Part shown: in pieces, positions 42,819 through 50,703 of the stretch
Position numbering within the stretch: position 1 is the first letter of the stretch
How the letters are laid out: each line of letters opens with the position of its first letter
DNA from: Suilimivivens sp045586385
GTDB taxonomy: Bacteria > Bacillota > Clostridia > Lachnospirales > Lachnospiraceae
NCBI GenBank assembly: GCA_045586385.1
Contig: JAZNAE010000091.1
Location: forward strand, 214,794-278,793
Direction of reading: 5' to 3'
Length of the DNA: 64,000 bases
Notes under the pieces: generated by a model
What the model was told of the DNA's origin: nothing
What the model saw: the letters and a program-made list of their open reading frames with translations, nothing else
Databases searched by the model: none
Program-made: the position numbers and the translations under genes

Positions 42819-44306
42819 TTAAATTCCAAGAAATTTCATTACGGTCTGTTTCATCTCTGTCTTATCACAGATATTATCGTGTAATACAGGTGCCGTCCTA
42901 ATTTCTTCGATTGCTTTCGGAACCTCAACCTTTGAAATTTCAGAAAGCTTATCAACCAGTTCAAAATCACCCATAGTATCATATTTTGCATCAACAGCTT
43001 TCATAACACTTCTTGTAAACTTATAAGGACTTGCTGTGGATGCGATGACTGTAGTCTTATGATCACCCGTAGCTTTTTTGTATTTTTCATATACACAGGC
43101 AGCTACTGCAGTATGTGTATCAATCACATATCCTGTCTTGTCATATAACTTACTGATGGTCTCTGCTGTTTCTTCTTCACTTGCGTAATTTCCATAAAAA
43201 TCTGCAAGCTGAGCCTTCATTTCATCAGTAATAGCATAACTTCCGCTGTCCTTAAGACTTTCCATTAAAGCTTTGTTCTTATCTGCATCATTATCGGCAA
43301 TACGATAAATTAATCTTTCTAAGTTACTGGAAATCAAAATATCCATGGAAGGTGATGTGGTAAGTACAAATTCTCTGTTTCTGTCATATGTACCGCTTTC
43401 AAAGAAATCAAATAATACTTTGTTTTCATTGGAAGCACAAATCAATTTATCAATGGGAAGTCCCATCTGTTTCGCATAAAACGCCGCTAATATGTTTCCA
43501 AAATTACCTGTGGGAACTACCACATTAATCTTTTCTCCGTCAGATACACGCCCTTCCTCAAGAAGTTTCACATAAGAATAAACATAATAAACAATCTGAG
43601 GCACCAAACGACCGATGTTAATGGAGTTTGCGGAAGAAAATTGGAATCCTTTTTCATCCATATATGCTGCAAGTTCTTTATCTCCGAATATCTGCTTTAC
43701 ACCTGTCTGTGCATCATCAAAGTTACCGTGAATTCCCACAACAAATGTATTGTCTCCCTTTTGTGTAACCATCTGTTTTTCCTGAATAGGACTTACACCA
43801 TTCTTCGGATAAAAAACAATAATCCTAGTACCTTCTACATCTGCAAAACCTGCAAGGGCAGCTTTTCCCGTATCTCCGGAAGTAGCTGTCAAAATAACAA
43901 TTTCGTTCTTAACATTATTTTTCTTAGCAGATGTTGTAAGCAGATGAGGTAAAATAGATAATGCCATATCTTTAAACGCAATCGTAGCACCATGGAATAA
44001 TTCCAAATAAAAAGCACTGTCTGCTTCCACCAGCGGAGCAATCACCTCTGTATCAAATTTAGAATCATATGCTTTGGCAATACAATTCTTAAGTTCTTCT
44101 TCCGTAAAATCTGTCAAATACAACTTCATCACTTCATAAGCCACCTGTCCGTATGACATGTGAGAAAGTTCTTTAAGTGTTTTATCAAGCGTCGGAATTC
44201 TATCCGGCACAAACAGTCCTCCATCATCGGAAAGTCCTTTTAAGATAGCTTCTGATGCCTTTACGGGATTTCCGTTTGTTCTTGTGCTGTTGTATAATAT
44301 TTCCAT
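42819..44306 (-). CDS. thrC: threonine synthase
   Basis: PLP enzyme converting O-phosphohomoserine to threonine. The 495 residues are of the longer (type 1) class. The PLP-lysine motif ELFHGATIAFKDMAL is near residue 105, followed by ILTATSGDTGKAALAGF; the phosphate loop lies in VPTGNFGNILAAFYAKQMG. I placed the start at 44306 (GAGGAG 7 nt upstream) rather than the longer frame. It has its own promoter and converges on gltA. No other threonine genes are near. Confidence 0.97.
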   Translation of the reverse strand: MEILYNSTRTNGNPVKASEAILKGLSDDGGLFVPDRIPTLDKTLKELSHMSYGQVAYEVMKLYLTDFTEEELKNCIAKAYDSKFDTEVIAPLVEADSAFYLELFHGATIAFKDMALSILPHLLTTSAKKNNVKNEIVILTATSGDTGKAALAGFADVEGTRIIVFYPKNGVSPIQEKQMVTQKGDNTFVVGIHGNFDDAQTGVKQIFGDKELAAYMDEKGFQFSSANSINIGRLVPQIVYYVYSYVKLLEEGRVSDGEKINVVVPTGNFGNILAAFYAKQMGLPIDKLICASNENKVLFDFFESGTYDRNREFVLTTSPSMDILISSNLERLIYRIADNDADKNKALMESLKDSGSYAITDEMKAQLADFYGNYASEEETAETISKLYDKTGYVIDTHTAVAACVYEKYKKATGDHKTTVIASTASPYKFTRSVMKAVDAKYDTMGDFELVDKLSEISKVEVPKAIEEIRTAPVLHDNICDKTEMKQTVMKFLGI

Positions 44307-44358
44307 ATTTCTGCTCCTCTTTATACTTAAAGTCATTTGTAAATCATGATTGCACCTT

Positions 44359-44387
44359 ATTGTATCACAATAGAAAAAACATTACAA
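44359..44387 (-). promoter_or_regulatory. thrC promoter
   Basis: On the minus strand TTGTAA (44382-44387), 17 bp, then TACAAT (44359-44364). Confidence 0.72.
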
Positions 44388-44397
44388 TGTCATAATT

Positions 44398-45045
44398 TTA
44401 TTTAAAAAACTCATGTCCACCATGACAAAAAAGTTGCTCTAAGGATGCGTCAAACCATTCCACATTTTCCTCGTCCGCAAATTCTCTGGCCACAAAATAT
44501 AATGCTCCCTGCGTGATATCTTCACCCGCGAGAACCTTGTCCACCGCTGCAACCGTTTCCTCTGTTACAAGAACAGAATTATAAGTTCCGTTGGCAATCG
44601 GCGAAAACTGATATTTGCCGTCCTCATTTTGAAATACCACTTCCTTTACAGAATTAGGAAACCGCTTACTTTCTACTCTGTTCATTACAACACCGGCTAC
44701 AAGCATTTTACCTCTTTCATCTTCACAACCGGCCTCGGCTTGTACAATCCTAAGCAATGTTTCGTAGTCTTCATTGCTTAGTCCGTATCTGTTATTTTTT
44801 TCAAGTACTTCATAATCAACAATACGCTGCCCCGAAGAAGCCTGTCTGATAAATCCTACCTGCTTGTCCGCACGGGGCTGTGCTGTATTATCTGTCAATT
44901 TCAACTGAAAAGCCGGTTTGGCTTCCATATGATTTGTCTGAATCTCCTGTAAACTAAACCACGCAGTACCAATCAATAAGTTACATAAAAATAATTGAAT
45001 TGCAAACCTTTTATACATACTTACAAATTTTACCTCACTTAACAT
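44398..45045 (-). CDS. SleB-type cell wall hydrolase
   Basis: A 215-residue exported protein. It has an N-terminal signal anchor (about 10-30), a spacer, and a C-terminal Hydrolase_2 (SleB/CwlJ) domain from about 92. That domain is recognisable from LLRIVQAEAGCEDERGKMLVAGVVMNRV, KRFPNSVKEVV, YQFSPIANG and GALYFVARE. The Glu in the QAEAG motif is the expected catalytic acid of this lytic transglycosylase-like family. SleB proteins cut spore cortex, but the domain also occurs in vegetative wall hydrolases. The ATG at 45045 has an AGG-type site; an in-frame ATG nine codons in is possible. Confidence 0.88.
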   Translation of the reverse strand: MLSEVKFVSMYKRFAIQLFLCNLLIGTAWFSLQEIQTNHMEAKPAFQLKLTDNTAQPRADKQVGFIRQASSGQRIVDYEVLEKNNRYGLSNEDYETLLRIVQAEAGCEDERGKMLVAGVVMNRVESKRFPNSVKEVVFQNEDGKYQFSPIANGTYNSVLVTEETVAAVDKVLAGEDITQGALYFVAREFADEENVEWFDASLEQLFCHGGHEFFK

Positions 45046-45215
45046 TTATTACCTAAACAGTTATACTCACATTGTTACAATTTTGCAACACTTATTTAAT
45101 ATTTTATACAAAACCGTTTGAAAATATTTCTAAAATTTGCAATTAAGGGGAAATTATTTCAAAAACACTTTATTTTATGGTAAAATAATATGTACAAAAA
45201 GAAAGGATTTCAGAC

Positions 45216-46013
45216 ATGGAAAAAAAGTTGCCCGGTGTATATCCTACAACAAAAAAAGACGGCACCGTTTATTACCGTTCTTCTATTACCTATAAAAGAA
45301 AGCATATCAGTCTCGGCAGCTATGCCACATCTTCCATGGCTTGCGGTGCTTACCTTGAGGCAACCGAAGTGTTAAAAGACACTTCCCTTACCTTGCACAG
45401 TTATACTTCCCTCCGCATTCTTCCTTTTGAAAAGTGGGTGTCACTTATCAATTTTCGAGATAATCATATTTATTTTGCTACTCCGATTTATTTATACAAA
45501 AAATACTTTGAATATTTATTGTCCCCAAAAGAAACTTTAAAATTTGACATGGATGATTTGTTTTACTATTCTACCCGCAAAATCATGCGCAGGGGACGTC
45601 ATTTTTTCGTGGCGGATTATGGTATGCAGGTTAATATTGCCAATCGCTACGGCATTAAAAACTATGCTGTTCCGGGTAAAGATTATCGGTTTGTTAATGG
45701 CGATACGTTGGATTTCAGATATGAAAATATAGAAATTATGAATATCTATCATGGGGTATCCTGTCTTAACAGCAAAAAAGGTATTGTTTATGTTGCAAAA
45801 ATACATATTAACGGTAACTATACCATTGGAAAATACGCTACCGATACAGAAGCCGCCATTGCATACAATAAAGCAATTGATATATTAAAAAAAGCCGGCG
45901 TAACAAAGAATTATACCCCAAACTACATGGAGGGACTATCTCCTTCTGCATACGCCGACATTTATTCAAAAATAAAAATCTCTTCTAAAATATTAAATTA
46001 CCGTTTGGTATAA
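45216..46013 (+). CDS. AP2-domain protein with a degenerate HNH-like core
   Basis: A 265-residue basic protein without signal or membrane segments. An AP2-like beta sheet is at about 5-52 (GVYPTTKKDGTVYYRSSI, LGSYATSSMA) and another at about 180-228 (HGVSCLNSKKGIVYVAKI, IGKYATDTEAAIAYNKA). Between them, at about 150-180, is a stretch with the spacing of an HNH/HNH_3 nuclease (VNGDTLDFRYENIEIMN), but the catalytic His residues are missing. The layout looks like an HNH-AP2 homing-type endonuclease with lost activity, perhaps recruited as a DNA-binding protein. AAAGGA precedes the ATG. Its last 16 bp overlap the convergent GH25-like gene. Confidence 0.65.
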   Translation: MEKKLPGVYPTTKKDGTVYYRSSITYKRKHISLGSYATSSMACGAYLEATEVLKDTSLTLHSYTSLRILPFEKWVSLINFRDNHIYFATPIYLYKKYFEYLLSPKETLKFDMDDLFYYSTRKIMRRGRHFFVADYGMQVNIANRYGIKNYAVPGKDYRFVNGDTLDFRYENIEIMNIYHGVSCLNSKKGIVYVAKIHINGNYTIGKYATDTEAAIAYNKAIDILKKAGVTKNYTPNYMEGLSPSAYADIYSKIKISSKILNYRLV

Positions 46014-47125
46014 TCTACGAAACTGATTGTATAGCTAACCTCTTCCTCTACCCCGAAGAGGTTTTCTCCTTCTGCATACTCCCACATTTTAAAATCATAG
46101 GGATAATCCGGTACCGGATTTTGATCTGTCAGCCACACTTCATAATCCGCAAGCAAGCCTTCCGATATAATTTCAGTTAACAGGAAGTCTCTGCTTCCGT
46201 ATAACATAGGCACATATCCTTCTCTGTCAACAGTCGCCAAAAAAGTCTCTATAATTTGTGTCTTTTTTTCCCTGTCCAATATATCCGTACGTGGCACATC
46301 ATGCATAATTGTTTCCATACAAACTGCAACCGGATATTCAATTTCATAGGGCTTTAACATTTCTACTACAAAGGCGGCCTCTTCTGATGCTTCTTCAATC
46401 GTTACTGCCTGGGAATAAAAAATCACCCCAATTTTAAGGTCTGCCTCCTTTGCTTTTACAACATAATCCGCAAAAGCCGTATCCGGCACAATCAGTCCTG
46501 TTTCATATCCTCTCACGCCAACCTTAAGCATCACAAAATCCACGCCGCCGGCTTTTATTTGTTCAAAATCGACACTACCACTCTCTTCGGAAAGCATAAT
46601 CCCAAGTCTTGATATCTTCTTATTTCCTTCGTAGTATATCATTTGATTATTTTCTGCTTTCATTTTGGTGAAATCATATTCATGAAGCGGAATATCATCA
46701 CCTATTTCAATCCACTCCTGCGTTCCGTCTTTATATGTCACCTGCAAGTGTTTGCCGTCTGAAGCTTTCTGCTCATCAGTCAGTTCAGGTGTTTTGGTTG
46801 GTGTCGGACTGGGCGTTTCTAACACAACTGCTTCGTCTCTTTGATACATATCCCAAAAGTCTAAATCTTCTGCCCTCAATTTATTTTCTTTGTATAAGGA
46901 TTCAATATCTTTATCCTTATCTGCAAAAATGGGGCTATCTGTATCGGGAGAAGACTTCGGCGATGCCGAAACGGCAGCTTTTGTCGAATTCCTGTTTACA
47001 GTTTTTTTATTATTGCTTGAATACACTATTGCTAATATAATAAGAACCAACACGGACACCGTTACAATGGTGTAAATAACCGGTGCACTGAATCCGCGTT
47101 CATCCTGCTCGTCCGGTAATCGCAT
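45998..47125 (-). CDS. membrane-anchored GH25-like protein with altered active-site motifs
   Basis: A 375-residue protein. Near the N-terminus is a transmembrane helix (about 15-38), then a Ser/Thr/Pro linker, and a C-terminal GH25 (lysozyme-like) barrel from about residue 170: VDFEQIKAGGVDFVMLKVGVRGYETG, then GVIFYSQAVTIEEASEEA and YEVWLTDQNP near the end. In active GH25 enzymes the first strand carries GID and a later one DxE; here those positions read GIM (LGIMLSEESG) and CME (PVAVCMETI). I placed the start at 47125 (GAGG upstream). It may bind glycan without cleaving it, or use other residues. Confidence 0.75.
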   Translation of the reverse strand: MRLPDEQDERGFSAPVIYTIVTVSVLVLIILAIVYSSNNKKTVNRNSTKAAVSASPKSSPDTDSPIFADKDKDIESLYKENKLRAEDLDFWDMYQRDEAVVLETPSPTPTKTPELTDEQKASDGKHLQVTYKDGTQEWIEIGDDIPLHEYDFTKMKAENNQMIYYEGNKKISRLGIMLSEESGSVDFEQIKAGGVDFVMLKVGVRGYETGLIVPDTAFADYVVKAKEADLKIGVIFYSQAVTIEEASEEAAFVVEMLKPYEIEYPVAVCMETIMHDVPRTDILDREKKTQIIETFLATVDREGYVPMLYGSRDFLLTEIISEGLLADYEVWLTDQNPVPDYPYDFKMWEYAEGENLFGVEEEVSYTISFVDYTKR

Positions 47126-47223
47126 AAATACCTCACTGCTTTCTTTTGATTTTTTAGGGTAATAAAAGTATACTATAATTGCTACCGGATTTACAACTAT
47201 ATTCACAAAAGGAAACCAAAAAC

Positions 47224-48216
47224 ATGAGCTGTTTGAGAAAATATATTTTATGTATTCTTTCTATGATTATATTACTTCAAGGTTGTCATAGCCCTTCTCC
47301 TGAAAAAATAACAATTACCGATTTTTATTTAAACACGGTCGTATCTGTGACTGTTTATGAATCAACTGAAAATAACGTTACTTATTCCGCTGAAGAACTT
47401 TGCAAAAAATGTATGGAAATGACGGCAGATTACGAAAAAAAATTCAGCAAGACCATAGAAGGCAGTGACATATGGAACATTAACCATAGTAACGGCAATG
47501 CGGTTACCGTGTCCGATGAAACTGCAGAGCTTTTAGAAACAGCAATCTTTTATGCAGAAATGTCCGGCGGTCTGGTAGACCCTACCATCGGCACACTCTC
47601 CTCGTTATGGAATTTTAGTGAACAACCAAAAACAGTGCCTTCCGATGCAGAAATCCAAAAAGCACTGTCTCATGTTAATTATAAAAACATTACAATAAAC
47701 GGTTGTCAGGTTACTTTGACAGATCCTGATGCCTGTATTGATCTTGGTTTTATCGCCAAGGGCTATATTGCCGATTGTCTGAAAGCGTATTTATGCTCAC
47801 AAAATGTTTCCTCTGCTATTATCAATTTGGGAGGCAACGTGCAGACCATCGGAAACAAGCCGGACAATACCCCTTATAAAGTAGGTGTCCAAAAGCCTTT
47901 TGCAGAAACGGGAACACCTCTTCTTACCCTTTCTGTCACCGATAAATCCGTGGTTTCTTCCGGAAATTACGAGCGTTTCTTTCAAATGAATGACATGTTT
48001 TATCATCATATACTATCAACTGCAAACGGTTATCCGGCCGAAAGTGATTTGTCACAAGTTACCGTTATCAATGACTCTTCCGTAGACGGAGATGCCCTCT
48101 CTACGCTTTGCTTTATCTTAGGCTATGAAGATGGGCTTTCTTTCATTGAGAGTCTTCCGGATACAGAAGCGGTTTTTGTTATGCAGGATGGAACCATTCA
48201 TAAAACTTTTTCCTAG
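47224..48216 (+). CDS. apbE: FAD:protein FMN transferase (ApbE), lipoprotein
   Basis: Transfers FMN from FAD onto Thr of target proteins such as RnfG and RnfD. The 330 residues begin with a lipoprotein signal whose lipobox ends LLQGC (Cys21), so the enzyme is anchored outside the membrane, where its targets have their flavin sites. Core motifs are present: LVDPTIGTLSSLW, IDLGFIAKGYIADCL, INLGGNVQTIG and the metal-binding VTVINDSSVDGDALSTLCF. I chose the ATG at 47224 (AAAGG upstream). The rnf operon begins about 1.5 kb beyond, across one gene, on the opposite strand, and is the clear client. Confidence 0.95.
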   Translation: MSCLRKYILCILSMIILLQGCHSPSPEKITITDFYLNTVVSVTVYESTENNVTYSAEELCKKCMEMTADYEKKFSKTIEGSDIWNINHSNGNAVTVSDETAELLETAIFYAEMSGGLVDPTIGTLSSLWNFSEQPKTVPSDAEIQKALSHVNYKNITINGCQVTLTDPDACIDLGFIAKGYIADCLKAYLCSQNVSSAIINLGGNVQTIGNKPDNTPYKVGVQKPFAETGTPLLTLSVTDKSVVSSGNYERFFQMNDMFYHHILSTANGYPAESDLSQVTVINDSSVDGDALSTLCFILGYEDGLSFIESLPDTEAVFVMQDGTIHKTFS

Positions 48217-48227
48217 TTTCTACATTA

Positions 48228-49256
48228 TTAGACAACAGAAGTCCTTCCCGCAAGCACATTTTTGTAGTCTTCCAAATTCTTCTTAAGTAGCGCAGGTGTA
48301 TCAAGACCGTAAGGGCACTTACTCTTACACTGATTACAATGCAGACATTTTTCGATTAATTTCATTTTATCCTGGACTTCCTTCGTAAGCTGCACTTGGG
48401 ACGGTGATCTTCTCAGTAACAATGACATTCTTGCCGCATTGTTAATTTCTATTCCCACCGGACATGGCATGCAGTAGCCGCACCCTCTACAAAATTCTCC
48501 TGCCAGTTCTTTTTTATCTTTTTCTATCAACGCTGCGATCTCTTCTGTCATTACAGGAGGATCCTCTATATAAGATAAAAACTCGTCTAACTCCTTTTCC
48601 CTTTGTACTCCCCAAATCGGAAGCACATTATCATACCCGGCCGCATGTGCATATGCTGCGGCAGAATTTGTGATAAGTCCACCCGATAATGCTTTCATGG
48701 CGATAAATCCCATATCTGCCTTTTTACAAGACTCTACTAACTCTTCTTCCTTTTCTGTTGCCAAATAGCAAAAGGGAAACTGCAGAGTCTCATAAAGTCC
48801 ACTTTCAACCGCCTCCCACGCTACATTAAGACGATGGTTTGTAATACCGATATGTCTGATTTTTCCGGCTTTTTTTGCTGCGAGTGCGGCATCATATAAT
48901 CCACTGTTATCTCCCGGCTTCGGACAAAACGCAGGATTATGAAACTGATAAATATCAATATACTCTGTCTTTAAATTTTCAAGACTTATTGCAAGATCTT
49001 TTTCCAAATCTTCCCCACAGGAAGCACCGGATTTTGTAGCAATATATAAATTTTCTCTGATACCTTCAAATGCAAGTCCTACTTTATGCTCACTGTCACT
49101 ATAATATCTCGCTGTATCATAAAAACGGATACCACCGTTATAAGCCTTTCTCAAAAGATAAACTGCATCCTCATCACTAATCCGCTGTATGGGCAATGCA
49201 CCAAAACCGTTTTTGTTTACAACAATTTCTGTTTTCCCCAAACGCACCTGTTCCAT
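48228..49256 (-). CDS. aldo-keto reductase with C-terminal 4Fe-4S domain
   Basis: A 342-residue oxidoreductase. Residues 1-270 form an aldo-keto reductase barrel: FYDTARYYSDSEHKVG with the catalytic Tyr, then IYQFHNPAF and HIGITNHRLNVA. The C-terminal part (about 265-330) has two ferredoxin-like clusters, CRGCGYCMPCPVGIEI and CLHCNQCKSKCPYGLD. Such fused enzymes may draw electrons from ferredoxin; the substrate is not evident. GGAGG stands 7 nt before the ATG at 49256. It directly follows the rnf operon past a terminator, which suggests a link to ferredoxin metabolism. Confidence 0.9.
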   Translation of the reverse strand: MEQVRLGKTEIVVNKNGFGALPIQRISDEDAVYLLRKAYNGGIRFYDTARYYSDSEHKVGLAFEGIRENLYIATKSGASCGEDLEKDLAISLENLKTEYIDIYQFHNPAFCPKPGDNSGLYDAALAAKKAGKIRHIGITNHRLNVAWEAVESGLYETLQFPFCYLATEKEEELVESCKKADMGFIAMKALSGGLITNSAAAYAHAAGYDNVLPIWGVQREKELDEFLSYIEDPPVMTEEIAALIEKDKKELAGEFCRGCGYCMPCPVGIEINNAARMSLLLRRSPSQVQLTKEVQDKMKLIEKCLHCNQCKSKCPYGLDTPALLKKNLEDYKNVLAGRTSVV

Positions 49257-49269
49257 AATAATTCCTCCT

Positions 49270-49301
49270 AAAAATTCAGCCATGCAAACCGCATGGCCGA
49301 A
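49270..49301 (-). terminator. terminator at the end of the rnf operon
   Basis: An 11-bp stem with one G-U pair (TTCAGCCATGC and partner, 5-nt loop), followed on the minus strand by ATTTTTA, directly before the ribosome binding site of the aldo-keto reductase. Confidence 0.8.
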
Positions 49302-49311
49302 TAATCATCTC

Positions 49312-50112
49312 TTATACGTGCTCCACAATCGATTTTCTGGGACACTTTTCTACACAAACACCGCATCCTTTACACTTGTCCTGATCAATCGTTGCATTAA
49401 AGTTTTCTACTGTAATCGCATCTTCCGGACAATTCTTTTTACAAAGCTGGCATCCGATACAACTTACCGTACACCCTTTCATGGCAACGGGGCCTTTATC
49501 CTGCGATGCACATGCCACCACATATTTGGCATCATACGGAATGAAACTTATTAATTTTTTTGGACAAACTGCTATACATTTTCCACATGCTTTGCAAGCA
49601 TCCTTATCTACTACTGCCACACCGTTTTCAATATGGATTGCATCAAATGGACACGCCTTTACACAACTTCCATATCCAAGACATCCGTAATTGCAAGTCT
49701 TTGCTCCACCGTTTGGCACAAAAGAAAGCATTTGGCAATCTTCTATTCCGTGATATTCATAATCTAACGTGGTTTTATCACAATCACCCTGACACTGTAC
49801 GAAAGCAACCATTTTTACAGAATCACCGGCTTCCACACCCATAATTTCAGCAATTTTCTTTCCTACAGACTCTCCGCCTACCGGACAGGCATTAACCGGT
49901 GCATCGCCTTTTGCTATCGCCGCCGCAAGACCGCTACATCCGGGATATCCACAGCCTCCACAGTTATTACCGGGAAGAACGCCTAAAACCGCTTCTTCTT
50001 TTTCATCTACTTCTACTTTAAATACGATTGCTGCTATGCCGAGAAACAGACCGATAAACAATCCGACTCCGCCCACTACGGCAACAGCAAACAAAATTCC
50101 TGTCATATTCAC
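49312..50112 (-). CDS. rnfB: Rnf complex subunit B (ferredoxin-type)
   Basis: The FeS subunit that receives electrons from reduced ferredoxin. It has an N-terminal membrane helix (about 4-26), then a Cys-rich 4Fe-4S motif (NNCGGCGYPGCSGLA), and several ferredoxin motifs (CNYGCLGYGSCVKACP, CKACGKCIAVCPK, CIGCQLCKKNCP, CKGCGVCVEKCPRK). I chose the GTG at 50112 because GGAGG is 8 nt upstream, which gives 266 residues; an earlier GTG at 50121 overlaps that site. It is the last gene of the operon, 12 bp after rnfA. Confidence 0.96.
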   Translation of the reverse strand: MNMTGILFAVAVVGGVGLFIGLFLGIAAIVFKVEVDEKEEAVLGVLPGNNCGGCGYPGCSGLAAAIAKGDAPVNACPVGGESVGKKIAEIMGVEAGDSVKMVAFVQCQGDCDKTTLDYEYHGIEDCQMLSFVPNGGAKTCNYGCLGYGSCVKACPFDAIHIENGVAVVDKDACKACGKCIAVCPKKLISFIPYDAKYVVACASQDKGPVAMKGCTVSCIGCQLCKKNCPEDAITVENFNATIDQDKCKGCGVCVEKCPRKSIVEHV

Positions 50113-50124
50113 GATTTGCACCTC

Positions 50125-50703
50125 CTACAGAAGTCCTGAAAAGCCACAAAAGGCAATTGCCATAAGTCCTGCTGTAATAAGCACTATCGGCATACCTTTA
50201 AAAGACTCCGGAATATCATTATATTCCATTTTTTCTCTGATACCTGCAAGAATCACAATTGCAATGGTAAATCCTATTGCCGTAGCAAATCCGTTTACAA
50301 TTCCTGTCAGAATACCATAATTTTTCTGTACATTTGTAAGTGCAACACCAAGCACTGCACAGTTCGTTGTAATCAAGGGCAAATATACGCCCAATGCCTG
50401 ATAAAGAGATTTCATAAATTTCTTTAAAAACATTTCCACAAACTGCACTAAAGCTGCAATTACAAGAATAAATACAATAGTCTGCAAATACGTCAAATCA
50501 AAAGGAACCAGAATATATTCATAAATTGCACCTGCAACTGCTGACGCCAGTGTTATGACAAATATTACAGCTGTTCCCATTCCTGCGGCTGTGTTTGTCT
50601 TCTTGGATACACCAAGGAACGGACACAATCCCAAAAACTGGCTAAGAACAACATTACTCACGAGAGAGGATGAAATCATAATAATCAAAAGTTCTTTAAT
50701 CAT
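50125..50703 (-). CDS. rnfA: Rnf complex subunit A
   Basis: An integral membrane subunit of the ion-pumping ferredoxin:NAD+ oxidoreductase. The 192 residues have about six helices, with LSQFLGLCPFLGVSK near the N-terminus and YLPLITTNCAVLGVA near residue 105. The single Cys in each of these segments is conserved in RnfA/NqrE and holds the intramembrane FeS cluster shared with RnfE. It overlaps the 3' end of rnfE by 8 bp, giving translational coupling. Confidence 0.97.
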   Translation of the reverse strand: MIKELLIIMISSSLVSNVVLSQFLGLCPFLGVSKKTNTAAGMGTAVIFVITLASAVAGAIYEYILVPFDLTYLQTIVFILVIAALVQFVEMFLKKFMKSLYQALGVYLPLITTNCAVLGVALTNVQKNYGILTGIVNGFATAIGFTIAIVILAGIREKMEYNDIPESFKGMPIVLITAGLMAIAFCGFSGLL

